Of a stretch of DNA of 42,624 nucleotides, positions 19,655-28,913 are shown in pieces. The DNA comes from Candidatus Woesearchaeota archaeon (GTDB lineage Archaea > Nanobdellota > Nanobdellia > Woesearchaeales > GW2011-AR4). The translations under genes were made by a program, and so were the position numbers. How positions within the stretch are numbered: position 1 is the stretch's first letter; the number at the start of each line of letters is the position of its first letter. The notes below the pieces were generated by a model. That model was given only the letters and a program-made list of their open reading frames with translations, did not search any database and was not told the origin of the DNA. The stretch covers positions 1 to 42,624 of the forward strand of contig JADHVG010000003.1 of assembly GCA_016784105.1 (NCBI GenBank). The letters run 5' to 3'.

Positions 19655-20494
19655 ATGGCATCTTTCCTTCAGAACATATACGGGATTGTATTGGATAAGG
19701 TTAACTCTTATCTCCCTAAAATAGCAACTACTTTAGTTGTAATCATTGTAGGTTATATTTGTATTAAGTTGATTATCAAGGCTATTGAGAAGTTCTTCCA
19801 TAAATTTGAATTTGAACGTGGTGTGGAAACTTTCATAGAGAATGGGGTTAAGGTTATTCTTTGGTTGATTTTGATTATCATAGTTCTAGCAAATCTGGGA
19901 GTTAATGTGTCTGGGTTGGTAGCTGGATTAGGAATCATGGGTTTTGTTGTTGGTTTTGCACTAAAGGACACTTTGGGTAATCTTGCTTCCGGAGTCTTCA
20001 TACTTTTCTATAAACCTTTCAAGGTGCATGATTGGGTTGAAGTGGGTGGCATAACTGGAGAAGTTGTCAAGGTAGGGATTGCTGCTTGTGAACTGAAAGC
20101 TGGTAATCAAAACAAGATAACCATTCCGAATAACAAGATTTGGGGAGATGTTATAGTAAATTTTTCTGGTAATAAGATAAGAAAAAATTATGATATGATG
20201 GTAGGTATAAGTTATAGTTCAAACATGGACCAAGCGATAAAGATCATTAAAGACATCCTGAAAAAAGACGATCGTGTTCTAAAAGAACCTGAACCTCAGG
20301 TTGTTGTGCATAATTTGGGAGATAGTTCCGTAAATATAACTGTAAGACCTACAACCAGCAAGGATGATTATTGGTCAGTTCATTTTGATACAATCAAGAA
20401 GATCAAGGAAGAATTCGATAAGAATAAGATAGAAATTCCGTTCCCACAACAAGATGTCCATATTAGGGAAATGCCTAAAGAAAAGAACAAATAA
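19655..20494 (+). CDS. MscS-type mechanosensitive channel
   Basis: GVNVSGLVAGLGIMGFVVGFALKDTLGNLASGVFILFYKPFKVHDWVEVGGITGEV. Confidence 0.92.
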   Translation: MASFLQNIYGIVLDKVNSYLPKIATTLVVIIVGYICIKLIIKAIEKFFHKFEFERGVETFIENGVKVILWLILIIIVLANLGVNVSGLVAGLGIMGFVVGFALKDTLGNLASGVFILFYKPFKVHDWVEVGGITGEVVKVGIAACELKAGNQNKITIPNNKIWGDVIVNFSGNKIRKNYDMMVGISYSSNMDQAIKIIKDILKKDDRVLKEPEPQVVVHNLGDSSVNITVRPTTSKDDYWSVHFDTIKKIKEEFDKNKIEIPFPQQDVHIREMPKEKNK

Positions 20495-20540
20495 TCAAAA
20501 AACAAAGTTTTAAATATCTCTTTCAAAATCAAAATATAAA

Positions 20541-20960
20541 ATGACGGTAGTATCATTCAACTTCACAAAAATAAGGGCTGAGAAGAAGGAAGCAGCTAAA
20601 GGTAAGGTCAGTATTGACAATAATGTTTCTATTATCAATGTTGAGGAAAAAGACCTTGCTATCGGAGCTAGTAAGCAAAAGGCTCTTTCTTTCACGTTTG
20701 AGTTTACTTGCAAGTACACTCCTAGTATGGGAAGTATTAATCTAACTGGTAATGTTCTTTATTTGGAGGAGTCTAAGAAGTCTAAGGAAATAATGGATGA
20801 CTGGAAGAAAAACAAGAAGCTTCCTAAAGATATGATGGCAAAAATAATCACTGTTGTTCTTAATAAATCAAACGTACAGGCATTGATACTAAGTAATGAA
20901 GTTAATTTGCCTTCTCCAGTGCCATTGCCAAAGGTTCAAGTTGAGAACCAAAAAGCCTGA
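20541..20960 (+). CDS. Conserved hypothetical protein
   Basis: 139-aa ORF with good coding character; C-terminal LPSPVPLPKVQ; possibly SecB-like fold (weak inference). Confidence 0.55.
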   Translation: MTVVSFNFTKIRAEKKEAAKGKVSIDNNVSIINVEEKDLAIGASKQKALSFTFEFTCKYTPSMGSINLTGNVLYLEESKKSKEIMDDWKKNKKLPKDMMAKIITVVLNKSNVQALILSNEVNLPSPVPLPKVQVENQKA

Positions 20961-21028
20961 TTCTTTTTTTAACTACTCTCAAACAAAAACTTTATATAAA
21001 CTCATAATTTCAGGTTCTTGTTAAAACG

Positions 21029-23305
21029 ATGAAAGAAAAAGTTCTAAAGCTAAAGGTTGCGGAAGCGATTCAAGATGATGTTAATAAGGGGATAGTTCGT
21101 GTAGATAATTCTTTTCTTAATGAAATTGGGGTAAGGCCTGGAGACATAATTGAGTTAGAAGGTGACCGTAAAACTGTTGCTATTGCAGATCGTGCTTATC
21201 CTGGAGATATTGGTCTGAACATTGTGCGTATGGATGGTATCATAAGGAAAAATTCCAAAACGGGGATTGGAGAGATGGTTCAAGTCAAGAAAGCAGATGT
21301 CAAGGAAGCAAAAAAAGTCACGATTGCCCCTGCAAGAAAAGGGATGGTAATTCGTGCATCCCCAGAAATATTTAAACAAGGCCTTTTGGGAAGAGCTTTG
21401 GGAAAAGGAGACATAGTTTCACTTGGAGGTTCAAAGCGAAGACGTTCTACAATGTCAGAATCTCCGTTTTTTGAGGACGTTTTTAATATTCTTGATGAGA
21501 GTATGATGGGTTTTGGTTTTTCAGATATTAAGTTCATAGTTGTGGATACTAATCCTAAGCAGAGTGTGATAATATCGGAACATACTGAAATTATTTTCAA
21601 CCCAGAAGCGGTTGAGGTCAAAGAAGAGATGGTTCCTGAAGTCTCTTATGAGGATATTGGTGGATTAGAAGATGAAGTTAAGAAAGTTAGGGAGATGGTT
21701 GAGCTTCCATTAAAACATCCTGAAATCTTTGAACGTTTAGGTATAGAAGCTCCGAAAGGTGTTTTACTGCACGGTCCTCCTGGCACTGGAAAGACGTTGT
21801 TGGCAAAGGCAGTTGCCAATGAAACAAATTCTCATTTTATTCTTATTAATGGTCCTGAAATTATGAGCAAGTATTATGGTCAGTCAGAAGAAAACTTGAG
21901 GAAAAAATTTGAGGATGCAGAGAAAAATGCTCCTTCCATAATTTTTATAGATGAGATTGATGCTATCGCATCGAAGCGTGAAGAGACTAAAGGAGAAGTT
22001 GAGAGAAGAGTTGTAGCTCAAATGCTTGCTTTGATGGATGGTTTGCAAAGCAGAGGCAAAGTAGTTGTTATTGCTGCAACAAATGTGCCTAATATCCTGG
22101 ATCCTGCTCTTAGAAGACCTGGACGTTTTGATAGGGAAATAGAAATTGGTGTTCCTGGAAAACCAGGCAGATTAAATATTTTAAAGATTCATACAAGAAA
22201 CATGCCTCTGGCCAAAAACGTAAATTTGAAGGAACTCGCAGACATAACTCATGGTTTTGTTGGAGCGGATCTTGCTTCACTTGCAAAGGAAGCTGCTATG
22301 ATTATTTTAAGAAGAATTCTTCCTGAATTAAGGCTGGAGGAAGATCAACCAATTCCTAAGGAAGTTTTGGAAAAATTAAGATTGACTCAAAAAGATTTCA
22401 AGGATGCACTTAAGGTAGTTAGACCTTCTGCCTTAAGAGAGGTTTTAGTTGAAATCCCTAATGTGAAGTGGGAGCATGTTGGTGGATTAGATGATATGAA
22501 ACAGGAGCTTAAAGAAGCTGTTGAGTGGCCCTTAAATCATCCGGAATCTTTTGCAAGATTAGGAGTAAAACCTCCAAAAGGCATATTGATGTATGGTGCT
22601 CCTGGCACTGGAAAGACTTTGCTGGCAAAAGCTGTCGCAAATGAATCACAAGCGAATTTTATTCTTGTTAAAGGACCAGAATTATTATCTAAATGGGTTG
22701 GTGAATCTGAGAAAGCTGTTAGGGAAGTTTTCAAGAAAGCTAGGCAAGTAAGTCCTACAATAATTTTCTTTGATGAGATTGATTCTTTGGCTCCTAGACG
22801 GAGCATGGGTTCAGAGAATAATGTAGCTGAACGTGTTGTAAATCAATTATTAACAGAAATTGATGGTCTTGAGGAAATGCATGATGTTGTTATTATCGCT
22901 GCAACTAACAGGCCAGATATTGTTGATACTGCTTTGTTAAGACCTGGAAGATTTGATAGGATTATTCTTACTCCTCCTCCTGATGAGTTTTCAAGAGTTG
23001 AAATTTTTAAGGTTCATACTAAGGGGATGCCCCTTAAATCAGTAAAGTTGGAAGAGCTTGCAAAAAAAACCGAAGGTTATGCTGGAGCGGACATAGAAGG
23101 TGTGTGCAGAGAAGCTGCTATATTTGCATTAAGAGAGAACATGGATGCAAAACATATTGGTATGAAACATTTTGAAAAAGCTTTGGAGAAAGTACCTCCT
23201 TCTGTAACTAAGGAAATTGAACAAGCCTATGAATCTTTAAAGAACCAGTTTAGCTCTGCTCGCGCAAAACAGATGCAGGAAGAAAGACCAGTTTATTTAG
23301 GTTGA
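21029..23305 (+). CDS. Cdc48/VCP family AAA+ ATPase
   Basis: Two AAA modules: [17 protein letters not shown] and [17 protein letters not shown] with [11 protein letters not shown] and [11 protein letters not shown] Walker B; N-terminal Cdc48 double-psi barrel region. Confidence 0.97.
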   Translation: MKEKVLKLKVAEAIQDDVNKGIVRVDNSFLNEIGVRPGDIIELEGDRKTVAIADRAYPGDIGLNIVRMDGIIRKNSKTGIGEMVQVKKADVKEAKKVTIAPARKGMVIRASPEIFKQGLLGRALGKGDIVSLGGSKRRRSTMSESPFFEDVFNILDESMMGFGFSDIKFIVVDTNPKQSVIISEHTEIIFNPEAVEVKEEMVPEVSYEDIGGLEDEVKKVREMVELPLKHPEIFERLGIEAPKGVLLHGPPGTGKTLLAKAVANETNSHFILINGPEIMSKYYGQSEENLRKKFEDAEKNAPSIIFIDEIDAIASKREETKGEVERRVVAQMLALMDGLQSRGKVVVIAATNVPNILDPALRRPGRFDREIEIGVPGKPGRLNILKIHTRNMPLAKNVNLKELADITHGFVGADLASLAKEAAMIILRRILPELRLEEDQPIPKEVLEKLRLTQKDFKDALKVVRPSALREVLVEIPNVKWEHVGGLDDMKQELKEAVEWPLNHPESFARLGVKPPKGILMYGAPGTGKTLLAKAVANESQANFILVKGPELLSKWVGESEKAVREVFKKARQVSPTIIFFDEIDSLAPRRSMGSENNVAERVVNQLLTEIDGLEEMHDVVIIAATNRPDIVDTALLRPGRFDRIILTPPPDEFSRVEIFKVHTKGMPLKSVKLEELAKKTEGYAGADIEGVCREAAIFALRENMDAKHIGMKHFEKALEKVPPSVTKEIEQAYESLKNQFSSARAKQMQEERPVYLG

Positions 23306-23307
23306 TA

Positions 23308-24441
23308 ATGCACACTAAAGAAAAAATTTTCTATTTTTTTGAGGAATCCAAAACAACATACGCAACTTCTTTCAGGATCTTCATAATCTTGCTTATTTTG
23401 ATTTCTTCAGGAAGTGCGGTTATAAGTTTGTTCACACCAACTTATTTAGAACCTTATCATGAAGTTATAATAAAAGCAGAGTTTTTTGTTCTGGTAATCT
23501 TTACTCTTGAATATGTTCTTCGTTTTGCAACTTCTCCAAACAAGGTTAAGTTTGCTATAGATAAATTTAATTTGATAGACTTATTAGCCATAGTTCCTTT
23601 TTATCTTGGTTTCAATAATCTTGCTTACCTAAGGGCTTTTAGGATTTTGAGACTATTAAGGTTGTTGAAGTACATCAAGATATATGGGGTATTTCAGTTT
23701 AGGGAGACAATTTTTGAAAAGATAACTCCATTGGTTTTATTATTAGTCTTATTTAAGTCGGTAATCATCTATCTAGAAAAGATTGGGACCTGGTTTGCGA
23801 TTGATAATGTTTCGGTATTGTTTACAATAATAGGTTTCGCGTTAGGAGTTATCTTGTCTCAGAAAATTGGAACAACTTATGGGAAGTATCTGGATTTGGA
23901 GCGGGCAATGTTTTCTATGCACGGAAAAGTTTCTTCTTTGGTTTTTAATTTGAATGCATTAAAAAATAAAGCAGGAACAAAAGCAATGCATAGTTGGATT
24001 GAAGATTTTTTGAAGATATATCGTGGACCGGACAAAGATTGTGTAAAGTTAATGGTTAAATCAAATGAAAGGTTGTATAATAAAGTTTTGGAACTTGGAA
24101 ATCATCCTTTGATTCCTCATCATCGTCTTGCTGCTTTGTTGAGTGGAATTTTTGAAGATTCCACTTTCATAATAGGGAGAAAATCTTCCTACACTCCTTC
24201 CGCTTATGATAAGCTTTTGCAACAGGTATTGTTGCTTTATCTAGCTTTGATAGCGATATTCCTCCCTGGAGCAAATGGTATGATCTCTGTTGCCATTGCT
24301 ACTTACTTACTATATGGGATGTATTACGTTACTCAGGATTTTGATCTTGCGGTGGGTGATAAAAAAATTAGTTTGATAAAGTTAGATCCCAGCAGGTTAC
24401 AATATTTCTTTGACGAGTTAGACAAGGACTTAAAGATATAA
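23308..24441 (+). CDS. Voltage-sensor-like domain fused to bestrophin-like C-terminal domain
   Basis: S2-S4-like LVIFTLEYVLRF, FNLIDLLAIVPFYL, YLRAFRILRLLRLLKYIK; then IIGFALGVILSQKIGTTYGKYLDLERA and SAYDKLLQQVLLLYLALIAIFLPG...GMYYVTQDFD resembling bestrophins; no TVGYG-type filter. Start ATG 23308 preferred to TTG 23302. Confidence 0.68.
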   Translation: MHTKEKIFYFFEESKTTYATSFRIFIILLILISSGSAVISLFTPTYLEPYHEVIIKAEFFVLVIFTLEYVLRFATSPNKVKFAIDKFNLIDLLAIVPFYLGFNNLAYLRAFRILRLLRLLKYIKIYGVFQFRETIFEKITPLVLLLVLFKSVIIYLEKIGTWFAIDNVSVLFTIIGFALGVILSQKIGTTYGKYLDLERAMFSMHGKVSSLVFNLNALKNKAGTKAMHSWIEDFLKIYRGPDKDCVKLMVKSNERLYNKVLELGNHPLIPHHRLAALLSGIFEDSTFIIGRKSSYTPSAYDKLLQQVLLLYLALIAIFLPGANGMISVAIATYLLYGMYYVTQDFDLAVGDKKISLIKLDPSRLQYFFDELDKDLKI

Positions 24442-24485
24442 TTTCTTCCCAAAATATTTAAATAACTTAGTTCTTATTTTTCTGC

Positions 24486-25781
24486 ATGACCTCAAAACCA
24501 GGAGACAGAGTTAAGGTAACAACTAAAGATTCAGTTAAAGAGGGAATCTTGATGCCTAATCAGGAAACTAGTTCTATTGTCATAAAGCTGGATAGCGGTT
24601 ATAATGTTGGGATAGATAACAAAAAAATAGAAGGGATTAAGATAATTGAAAAGTATAAATCTGTAAAACAGACAACAAAAAAAGAATCAAAAAAAGATTC
24701 TAAAAAACCAACAATTTCTATTCTTCATACTGGGGGCACCATAGCTTCGAAAGTTGATTATCGGACTGGGGGGGTTGTATCAAAGTTTTCTCCTGAAGAG
24801 ATTCTTGAAATGTTTCCAGAACTAAAAGGCATTGCTAACATAGAAAGCAGGCTTATATCTAACATGTTTTCTGAAGATATGAGATTTAAACATTATTCTC
24901 TGATCTGCAAAGCCATAGAAGAAGAAGTAAAGGAAAATGTGGATGGGATAATCTTGACACATGGAACTGATACTATGGGGTATAGTGCTGCTGCCTTGAG
25001 TTTTGCTCTTGAAAACATAAACATTCCTTTGATTATTGTTGGTTCTCAGAGAAGTTCGGATAGGGGAAGTACAGATGCAGCTTCTAATTTGATTGCTGCC
25101 GCAAAATTCATAACTGGTTCTGCTTTTGCTGGTGTTGCAGTTTGCATGCACGAAAATACTAATGACTCTGATTGTTTGATAATGCCTGCGACTAAGACTC
25201 GTAAGATTCATACAAGCAGGAGAGATGCGTTCAAAGTTGTCAATGATAGACCAATTGCAAGAGTTAATTATGAATCTGGAAAAATTAATTTTTTGAACAA
25301 TTATGCAAAGAAATCAAAATCTGATAAGCTTTTGATAAAAGATAATTTCGAGGAGAAAGTTGGTTTTTTAAAATGCCATCCGAACATGTTTCCAGAACAG
25401 TTTGAGTTCTTTAAAAGTTACAAAGGTCTGATTATCGAAGGTACGGGTCTTGGTCAGGCTCCAGTAGGGAATCCTAATGAGCTTACTAAGATACATGAAA
25501 AGAATTTGAAAGCAATAGAAAATGTTGCAAAAAGTGGGTGTGTTGTTGTGATGAGTTCTCAATGTATCTTTGGAAGAGTGCATATGCACGTTTATTCAGG
25601 TGCAATAGATTTACAAAAAGTAGGTGTTATTTCAGGAGAAGATATGCTTCCTGAAACTGCTTTCATAAAGCTTGCATGGCTTCTTGGAAATTTCAAGAAA
25701 GATGAAGTTAAAGATCTTGTGACTAAGAATCTTAGGGGAGAAATTAATGAAAGACTATTGGAAGATGAATTTTTAGGTTGA
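24486..25781 (+). CDS. gatD: Glutamyl-tRNA(Gln) amidotransferase subunit D
   Basis: Asparaginase-like TISILHTGGTIASKVDYRTGGV, ILTHGTDTMGYSAAAL, N-terminal GatD domain. Confidence 0.95.
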   Translation: MTSKPGDRVKVTTKDSVKEGILMPNQETSSIVIKLDSGYNVGIDNKKIEGIKIIEKYKSVKQTTKKESKKDSKKPTISILHTGGTIASKVDYRTGGVVSKFSPEEILEMFPELKGIANIESRLISNMFSEDMRFKHYSLICKAIEEEVKENVDGIILTHGTDTMGYSAAALSFALENINIPLIIVGSQRSSDRGSTDAASNLIAAAKFITGSAFAGVAVCMHENTNDSDCLIMPATKTRKIHTSRRDAFKVVNDRPIARVNYESGKINFLNNYAKKSKSDKLLIKDNFEEKVGFLKCHPNMFPEQFEFFKSYKGLIIEGTGLGQAPVGNPNELTKIHEKNLKAIENVAKSGCVVVMSSQCIFGRVHMHVYSGAIDLQKVGVISGEDMLPETAFIKLAWLLGNFKKDEVKDLVTKNLRGEINERLLEDEFLG

Positions 25782-25788
25782 TTCTAAA

Positions 25789-27222
25789 ATGGACATAGAT
25801 TATAAGAAATTAGGTTTCAAATGTGGTCTTGAGATACATCAGCAATTAGAAGGAAAAAAACTTTTTTGTTCTTGCCCCACCATAAATTCTAGTAGGGAAT
25901 CTGATGTGAAGTTTGAGAGAAAGCTTAGAGCTGTTGCAGGAGAACAAGGACAAGTTGATGTAGCTGCATCCCACGAAATGCAAAAAAGTAGGAAGTTTGT
26001 TTATGAGGCCAATTCAGAAGATACGTGTTTGGTTGAATATGATGAAGAACCTCCTAAGCAATTGAATAGGGCGGCATTAGAAACAGCTTTGAAAATTTCT
26101 CTGTTATTGAATGCAACTCCTGTTGACGAGATACAATTCATGCGCAAGACTGTTGTAGATGGAAGTAATGTTTCTGGTTTCCAGAGAACAGCGCTGATAG
26201 CTTTGGATGGAAATATTGAAACTTCTCTTGGGACTGTCAGAATCTCTACTATCTGTTTAGAAGAAGAAGCAGCACAAAAGCTGGAGAGCAAAAAAGATTA
26301 TGTGAAATATAAGTTGGATCGGTTGGGAATTCCACTTATAGAAATTGCAACAGACGTAGACATAAAAAATGCAGAGCACGCAAAAGAAGCAGCTTCCAAG
26401 ATAGGTATGATTTTGAGGAGTGTGGATAATGTTAAGCGAGGCTTAGGAACTATAAGGCAAGACGTTAATGTTTCGATAGAGCAAGGTGAAAGAGTAGAGA
26501 TAAAAGGTTTTCAAGATCTAAAAAGTATTCCTAAAGTTATAGATTATGAGGTAAACAGACAAATTTTCGAAACAGAAAATGGAAAAAAGCTTGAAAAGGA
26601 AGTTAGAAAAGCAGAACCTAACTTTACTACTTCTTTCTTGAGACCTATGCCCGGTTCCGCTAGATTGTATCCGGAAACTGATGTCTCTCCAGTAGGTATT
26701 GAAAAACATTATTTGGATGAACTCAAAAAAAATCTTCCAAGATTGCTTTCTGAAAAAATAGGGGAGATAGAGAAAAAACATAAGTTGAAGAATGATTTAG
26801 CTAGGGAGTTAGTGGATAATGAACATTTTGAAAAGTTGATAAAGAAATTTTCTAAGCTAGAACCTTCTTTGATTGCAAACACATTAATCAGCATCCCTAA
26901 GGAGATTAAGTCCAGATTAAAATTGGATCCTTCTTCTTTGGTTTATGATGATTTTCATGAAGTTCTTGATTATTTGCATAAAGGCAAGGTTGCTAAAGAT
27001 GTAGTTATAGATTTGTTAGTCAAGAAAATAAAAAAAGAGAAGATAATTTTGGAAAAGTATGTTCCTATATCTGACAAGGACCTGGAAGCAGATATCAAGG
27101 ATATTCTGGAAAAGAGAAAAGGCCTTAACATTGGAGCCTATATGGGAATTTTAATGGGTAAATATAAGGGGAGTATTGAAGGCAAAAAGCTCATGCAAAT
27201 CTTAAAAAAACTACTTAAATAG
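25789..27222 (+). CDS. gatE: Glutamyl-tRNA(Gln) amidotransferase subunit E, apparently lacking the AspRS-like insertion
   Basis: FKCGLEIHQQLEGKKLFCSCPT...RQDVNVSIEQGERVEIKGFQDLKSIP...LRPMPGSARLYPETDVSP; C-terminal YqeY-like region. 477 aa. Confidence 0.9.
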   Translation: MDIDYKKLGFKCGLEIHQQLEGKKLFCSCPTINSSRESDVKFERKLRAVAGEQGQVDVAASHEMQKSRKFVYEANSEDTCLVEYDEEPPKQLNRAALETALKISLLLNATPVDEIQFMRKTVVDGSNVSGFQRTALIALDGNIETSLGTVRISTICLEEEAAQKLESKKDYVKYKLDRLGIPLIEIATDVDIKNAEHAKEAASKIGMILRSVDNVKRGLGTIRQDVNVSIEQGERVEIKGFQDLKSIPKVIDYEVNRQIFETENGKKLEKEVRKAEPNFTTSFLRPMPGSARLYPETDVSPVGIEKHYLDELKKNLPRLLSEKIGEIEKKHKLKNDLARELVDNEHFEKLIKKFSKLEPSLIANTLISIPKEIKSRLKLDPSSLVYDDFHEVLDYLHKGKVAKDVVIDLLVKKIKKEKIILEKYVPISDKDLEADIKDILEKRKGLNIGAYMGILMGKYKGSIEGKKLMQILKKLLK

Positions 27223-27305
27223 CTTTCTAAAAAATATATAGTTTTTATAAAAATTATAAGGATTAACTATAAATATCTATAAAACTATCTAATAGTGTGA
27301 TAAAG

Positions 27306-27437
27306 ATGGGGGAATGCGAAGAGTATAGATGTGCTAGGGAAGCCACTAAGGCGTGGCATGGCAGGTATGTATGTGGAGACCATTACCACATGTACTGGGA
27401 AGAAATAGATAAGATAAGGATGAAGTTCCAGATATAG
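27306..27437 (+). CDS. Small (43 aa) Cys/His-rich putative zinc-binding protein
   Basis: Own translation MGECEEYRCAREATKAWHGRYVCGDHYHMYWEEIDKIRMKFQI*; below ORF-track length cutoff. Confidence 0.5.
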   Translation: MGECEEYRCAREATKAWHGRYVCGDHYHMYWEEIDKIRMKFQI

Positions 27438-27480
27438 GTCTATAAGTTGGCTAATTCTGTACAGGGGGTAAGATAAGAAA

Positions 27481-27555
27481 CGCGCCTGCGAAGATTCGAA
27501 CTCCGGACCTATTGCTTAGGAGGCAATCGCTCTATCCAAGCTGAGCTACAGGCGC
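27481..27555 (-). tRNA. tRNA-Arg (CCU)
   Basis: Reverse strand GCGCCTGTAGCTCAGCTTGGATAGAGCGATTGCCTCCTAAGCAATAGGTCCGGAGTTCGAATCTTCGCAGGCGCG; acceptor GCGCCTG/CAGGCGC; anticodon stem ATTGC/GCAAT, loop CTCCTAA. Confidence 0.95.
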
Positions 27556-27651
27556 ATAGGACTCTAGAACAATACCTGATTTAAAAAGCTTATTCTATTA
27601 AAACAAAACAAACAATAAATTTTATATATACTTCCTATTTGGTGCCTATTT

Positions 27652-28524
27652 ATGGAGATACGAAATATACAACGGACTGGAGATATGCATTATATTTACC
27701 TGCCTACTGCTTGGTGCAGGGAGCATAAAATAAGTTCAAAATCAAAGGTAAGTATAGAACAAAGCAGCAAAGGTTCTTTGGTAATTTCTCCGCAGATAAC
27801 TGAAAAAAAACCAACCCATCTCAAGTTTAATATTGGGGAAGATGATCCTGAAATAATTCATAAGTTGGTTGTTGCTTCTTACATTAATCCTGCTTCTTCT
27901 TTTGAGATAATATTGGATAAAGAGATGGACTTCACAAAACTCCTTGACCAAAAAAGGTTAATCAGTTTGGAATCTGTGGAGATAGATCAAAAACAGATAA
28001 CTTGTGATGGTGCTGCTACGGTGGCAGATCCTAGTTCTTTGATTAAGACAATGATCAAGAAGGTAAAGAATATGATTATTGTCATGAAAAAGAATTACAA
28101 TAAGGAGCTTCTCGACAAGTATGAAGATGAGATAGACAGAAGTAAGATGCTTATAGACAAAGCAGTTATAGGTTCTTTGATGTTTGGAAGCACTTCCAAT
28201 TTGAAGAATATTGATCTTTATTATATTTCATTAATATCCAAGGAACTTGAAAGAATGGTGGATAGGTTGATAAATCTTAACGATAAAGACATTAAATTTC
28301 TTGATGAGGTAATAAAGCCAATAGAGATATTGCAAGATATTTTGGTTGACATATCCAAATTGGATTTAAAGAAAGCAGTGTCATTTACCAAATCCGTGGA
28401 GCATATCAATGAAGTGGATGTAAGGGATATCAAGACGTATGATATGGAGAGAATTAAGCAAGATTTAGTAAAAATTTCGGAGGTTGTGATGGACTGGATG
28501 GTAACCTTAAAAATAGAAAACTAA
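27652..28524 (+). CDS. Phosphate uptake regulator-like (AbrB-like + PhoU domain)
   Basis: N-terminal MEIRNIQRTGDMHYIYLPTAWCREHKISSKSKVSIEQ swapped-hairpin-like domain; C-terminal helical PhoU-like repeats. Confidence 0.8.
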   Translation: MEIRNIQRTGDMHYIYLPTAWCREHKISSKSKVSIEQSSKGSLVISPQITEKKPTHLKFNIGEDDPEIIHKLVVASYINPASSFEIILDKEMDFTKLLDQKRLISLESVEIDQKQITCDGAATVADPSSLIKTMIKKVKNMIIVMKKNYNKELLDKYEDEIDRSKMLIDKAVIGSLMFGSTSNLKNIDLYYISLISKELERMVDRLINLNDKDIKFLDEVIKPIEILQDILVDISKLDLKKAVSFTKSVEHINEVDVRDIKTYDMERIKQDLVKISEVVMDWMVTLKIEN

Positions 28525-28591
28525 ATGTTTTTCATAGAACATTTACATCATTTTATTAAGCCATAATGCAGTTCCGTACGTAAGAAAGAAA

Positions 28592-28912
28592 ATGAGTGAA
28601 GTAATACTAAAAGAAATATTGGATGCTGAAAAAGGCATAGATTCCAAATTAGAGAAAGCGAGAGAAAAAGCAGATTCTATGGTGCGGGAAGCAGAGTCAT
28701 CTTCAAAAAATTCAGTGGAAAAGAAGAGACAAGAGCTTGAACAGAAAAATGTTGAAGCAATGGAAAAGTTGAAGAAAAATCTCGAATCCGAAAAAGTAAA
28801 GAAGTTAGGAGAAGCAAAGAAAAATATCGAGAAGATAAGAAAAAAAGCATTTTCAAATACAAAGAAAGCTACCGATTATGTGTATGACGAGTTCTTGAAA
28901 TCAACAAAATAA
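28592..28912 (+). CDS. atpH: A/V-type ATP synthase subunit H
   Basis: 106-aa coiled-coil protein at the start of an A/V-ATPase operon. Confidence 0.8.
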   Translation: MSEVILKEILDAEKGIDSKLEKAREKADSMVREAESSSKNSVEKKRQELEQKNVEAMEKLKKNLESEKVKKLGEAKKNIEKIRKKAFSNTKKATDYVYDEFLKSTK

Positions 28913-28913
28913 A

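Noticed and set aside
27238-27292. AT-rich inverted repeat ATAGTTTTTATA...TATAAAACTAT
   Set aside because: Low complexity and promoter-like; not distinguishable from chance in AT-rich spacer.
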